Shown here in pieces: positions 28,629-29,543 of a stretch of 29,543 bases of DNA. The notes below the pieces were generated by a model. That model saw nothing but the letters and a program-made list of their open reading frames with translations, was not told where the DNA came from and did no database searches. The stretch's first letter is position 1; each line of letters opens with the position of its first letter. The position numbers and the translations under genes were made by a program. Source of the stretch: a virus; IMG/VR virus record IMGVR_UViG_3300009008_000182, positions 1 through 29,543 of that record; one strand, given 5' to 3'.

Positions 28629-29543
28629 TTCTACTATTCCATTCGTTGGGCTTCACGCTCACTCTGTGGCGGGTTCTCCGTTCGATGCGCTTGGTTACCC
28701 CCAAGAGCATATGGACTACGCTTATAATAATGGCATGGAAGCCCTTGCGCTAACCGACCACGGCAACTGCAATGGCTTGGCTCATCAAGTCTTGCACACG
28801 AAGAAGATGCGAGCCGAAGGAAAAGAATTTAAGCCGATTTACGGTGTTGAGGCGTATTTCCATCCGTCCATCGCGGGCTGGAAGGACGATTATGATGAAG
28901 CCAAGAAAGTCAAGAAGAATGCTTCTGCACTCAAGGACGGCAGCACAGGCGGCGCAGTGGTCGAAGACGAACAGAGGCACTTCAAGGGGCTGGTGAATCG
29001 TCGCAATCATCTTATTCTGCTGGCTCAGAACCAGACAGGCTTGAATAACATTTTCAAGATGGTGTCAGACTCGTTCTCAGGCGATAACTACTATCGCTTC
29101 CCCCGTGTTGATTATGAATTGCTTGCCAAGCACTCTGAGGGCGTTATCGCCGCCTCTGCGTGCCTTGGTGGGGTTTATGCTGGCTGCATGTGGCGAAACG
29201 CAGTATATGACGATGAGGGCAATCGGACACGCTTCGATGAAGTGGGGATTCTTGCTGATATGCGGGAAACAACAAGCCAGATGCAAGAGATTTTTGGTGA
29301 CCGCTGGTATGGCGAACTTCAGTGGAATAATATTCCAGAGCAGCATCTATTGAACCAGTACATTATTAAAATGTCCGAAGAATTTGGCATGAAGCTGATT
29401 TCTACGGCTGATAGTCACTATCCAAATCCAGATGCATGGAAAGACCGTATTCTTTATAAGAAGCTTGGCTGGCTGGGTCGCAAGGACGAGGTTCCCTCCG
29501 AGTTGCCTGCGGGCTTGGATGAGGTTGGCTATGAGTTGTATCC
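28618..29543 (+). CDS. dnaE-like: DNA polymerase III alpha subunit (family C, DnaE-like), N-terminal PHP part; runs off the window
   Basis: The frame starting ATG 28618 is open to the window end (308 codons). Residues 12-25 read LHAHSVAGSPFDAL (as in LHxHSxxSxxDG), then LALTDHGN.NG, KPIYGVEAYF, HLILLAQNQTGLNNIFKMVS and ASACLGG. These are the PHP domain of bacterial replicative polymerases. GAGGA nine bases upstream supports the start. Residues ~73-110 form an inserted Lys/Asp-rich loop absent from typical DnaE. Most of the metal-site residues of the PHP domain appear present (H-x-H, D-H, E), so proofreading-type phosphodiesterase activity is possible. The catalytic polymerase domain lies beyond the window. 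Family C polymerases are unusual in T4-type phages. Confidence 0.88.
   Translation, partial: MRNNSTIPFVGLHAHSVAGSPFDALGYPQEHMDYAYNNGMEALALTDHGNCNGLAHQVLHTKKMRAEGKEFKPIYGVEAYFHPSIAGWKDDYDEAKKVKKNASALKDGSTGGAVVEDEQRHFKGLVNRRNHLILLAQNQTGLNNIFKMVSDSFSGDNYYRFPRVDYELLAKHSEGVIAASACLGGVYAGCMWRNAVYDDEGNRTRFDEVGILADMRETTSQMQEIFGDRWYGELQWNNIPEQHLLNQYIIKMSEEFGMKLISTADSHYPNPDAWKDRILYKKLGWLGRKDEVPSELPAGLDEVGYELY

Noticed and set aside
1-29543. tRNA genes, CRISPR arrays, insertion sequences, integrase or attachment sites
   Set aside because: None was seen on reading the sequence; a tRNA or covariance-model scan was not possible here.

Overview
The window is a single-strand-coded, tightly packed stretch of a large tailed-phage genome with a contractile tail (T4-type myovirus). 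Every supported gene is on the + strand. Tail genes come first and a replication, recombination and nucleotide-metabolism block follows. Neighbouring genes often overlap by a few bases (ATGA or TAATG junctions). I see no tRNA, integrase, transposon, CRISPR array or rRNA. Several encoded proteins have lipoprotein signal peptides, so the host is probably Gram-negative. The Asp/Thr/Gly/Ser-rich linkers and tails of those lipoproteins look like those of Myxococcota/Bradymonadales-type bacteria, but that host guess is inference only.

Layout. 1-2508: tail sheath C-terminus, tail tube, a gp26-like baseplate/assembly protein, and a small overlapping ORF that may be reached by frameshifting. 2535-5160: after a strong terminator comes an accessory island with a thioredoxin-fold lipoprotein, a VWA-domain lipoprotein and three small proteins. 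5190-14994: a 1606-residue, very hydrophobic tape measure protein with internal repeats, then baseplate/virion proteins including a LysM (gp53-like) protein. 15004-17354: an exonuclease-less family A DNA polymerase, a tubulin/FtsZ-like GTPase joined to it by an ATGA overlap, and a secreted His/Arg-rich protein. 17382-20822: a strong promoter followed by a small SH3-like protein, gp32-like ssDNA-binding protein, SlyD-type FKBP isomerase, a tiny lipoprotein plus a membrane protein, and UvsX/RecA. 20836-29543: a zinc deaminase, 5'-3' exonuclease, DnaB-type helicase, class II ribonucleotide reductase, GroES-like co-chaperonin, a nucleotidyltransferase-like protein, and the start of a bacterial-type (family C) DNA polymerase III alpha subunit.

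The most interesting signal is non-coding. Four copies of one short H-type pseudoknot (18601, 18648, 19173, 19622) lie in the gaps after the ssDNA-binding protein gene and in front of the FKBP, lipoprotein and recombinase genes. Their geometry is the same and bases in both helices change in compensating pairs. Each of the last three is followed by an A/U-rich ribosome-binding region, which resembles the T4 gene 32 translational operator. They may form a translational regulon run by the phage's own ssDNA-binding protein. Other notable points are the tubulin homologue, the lipoprotein island inside the tail module, a promoter nested inside a terminator hairpin, a likely tail-chaperone frameshift, and the coexistence of family A and family C polymerases.
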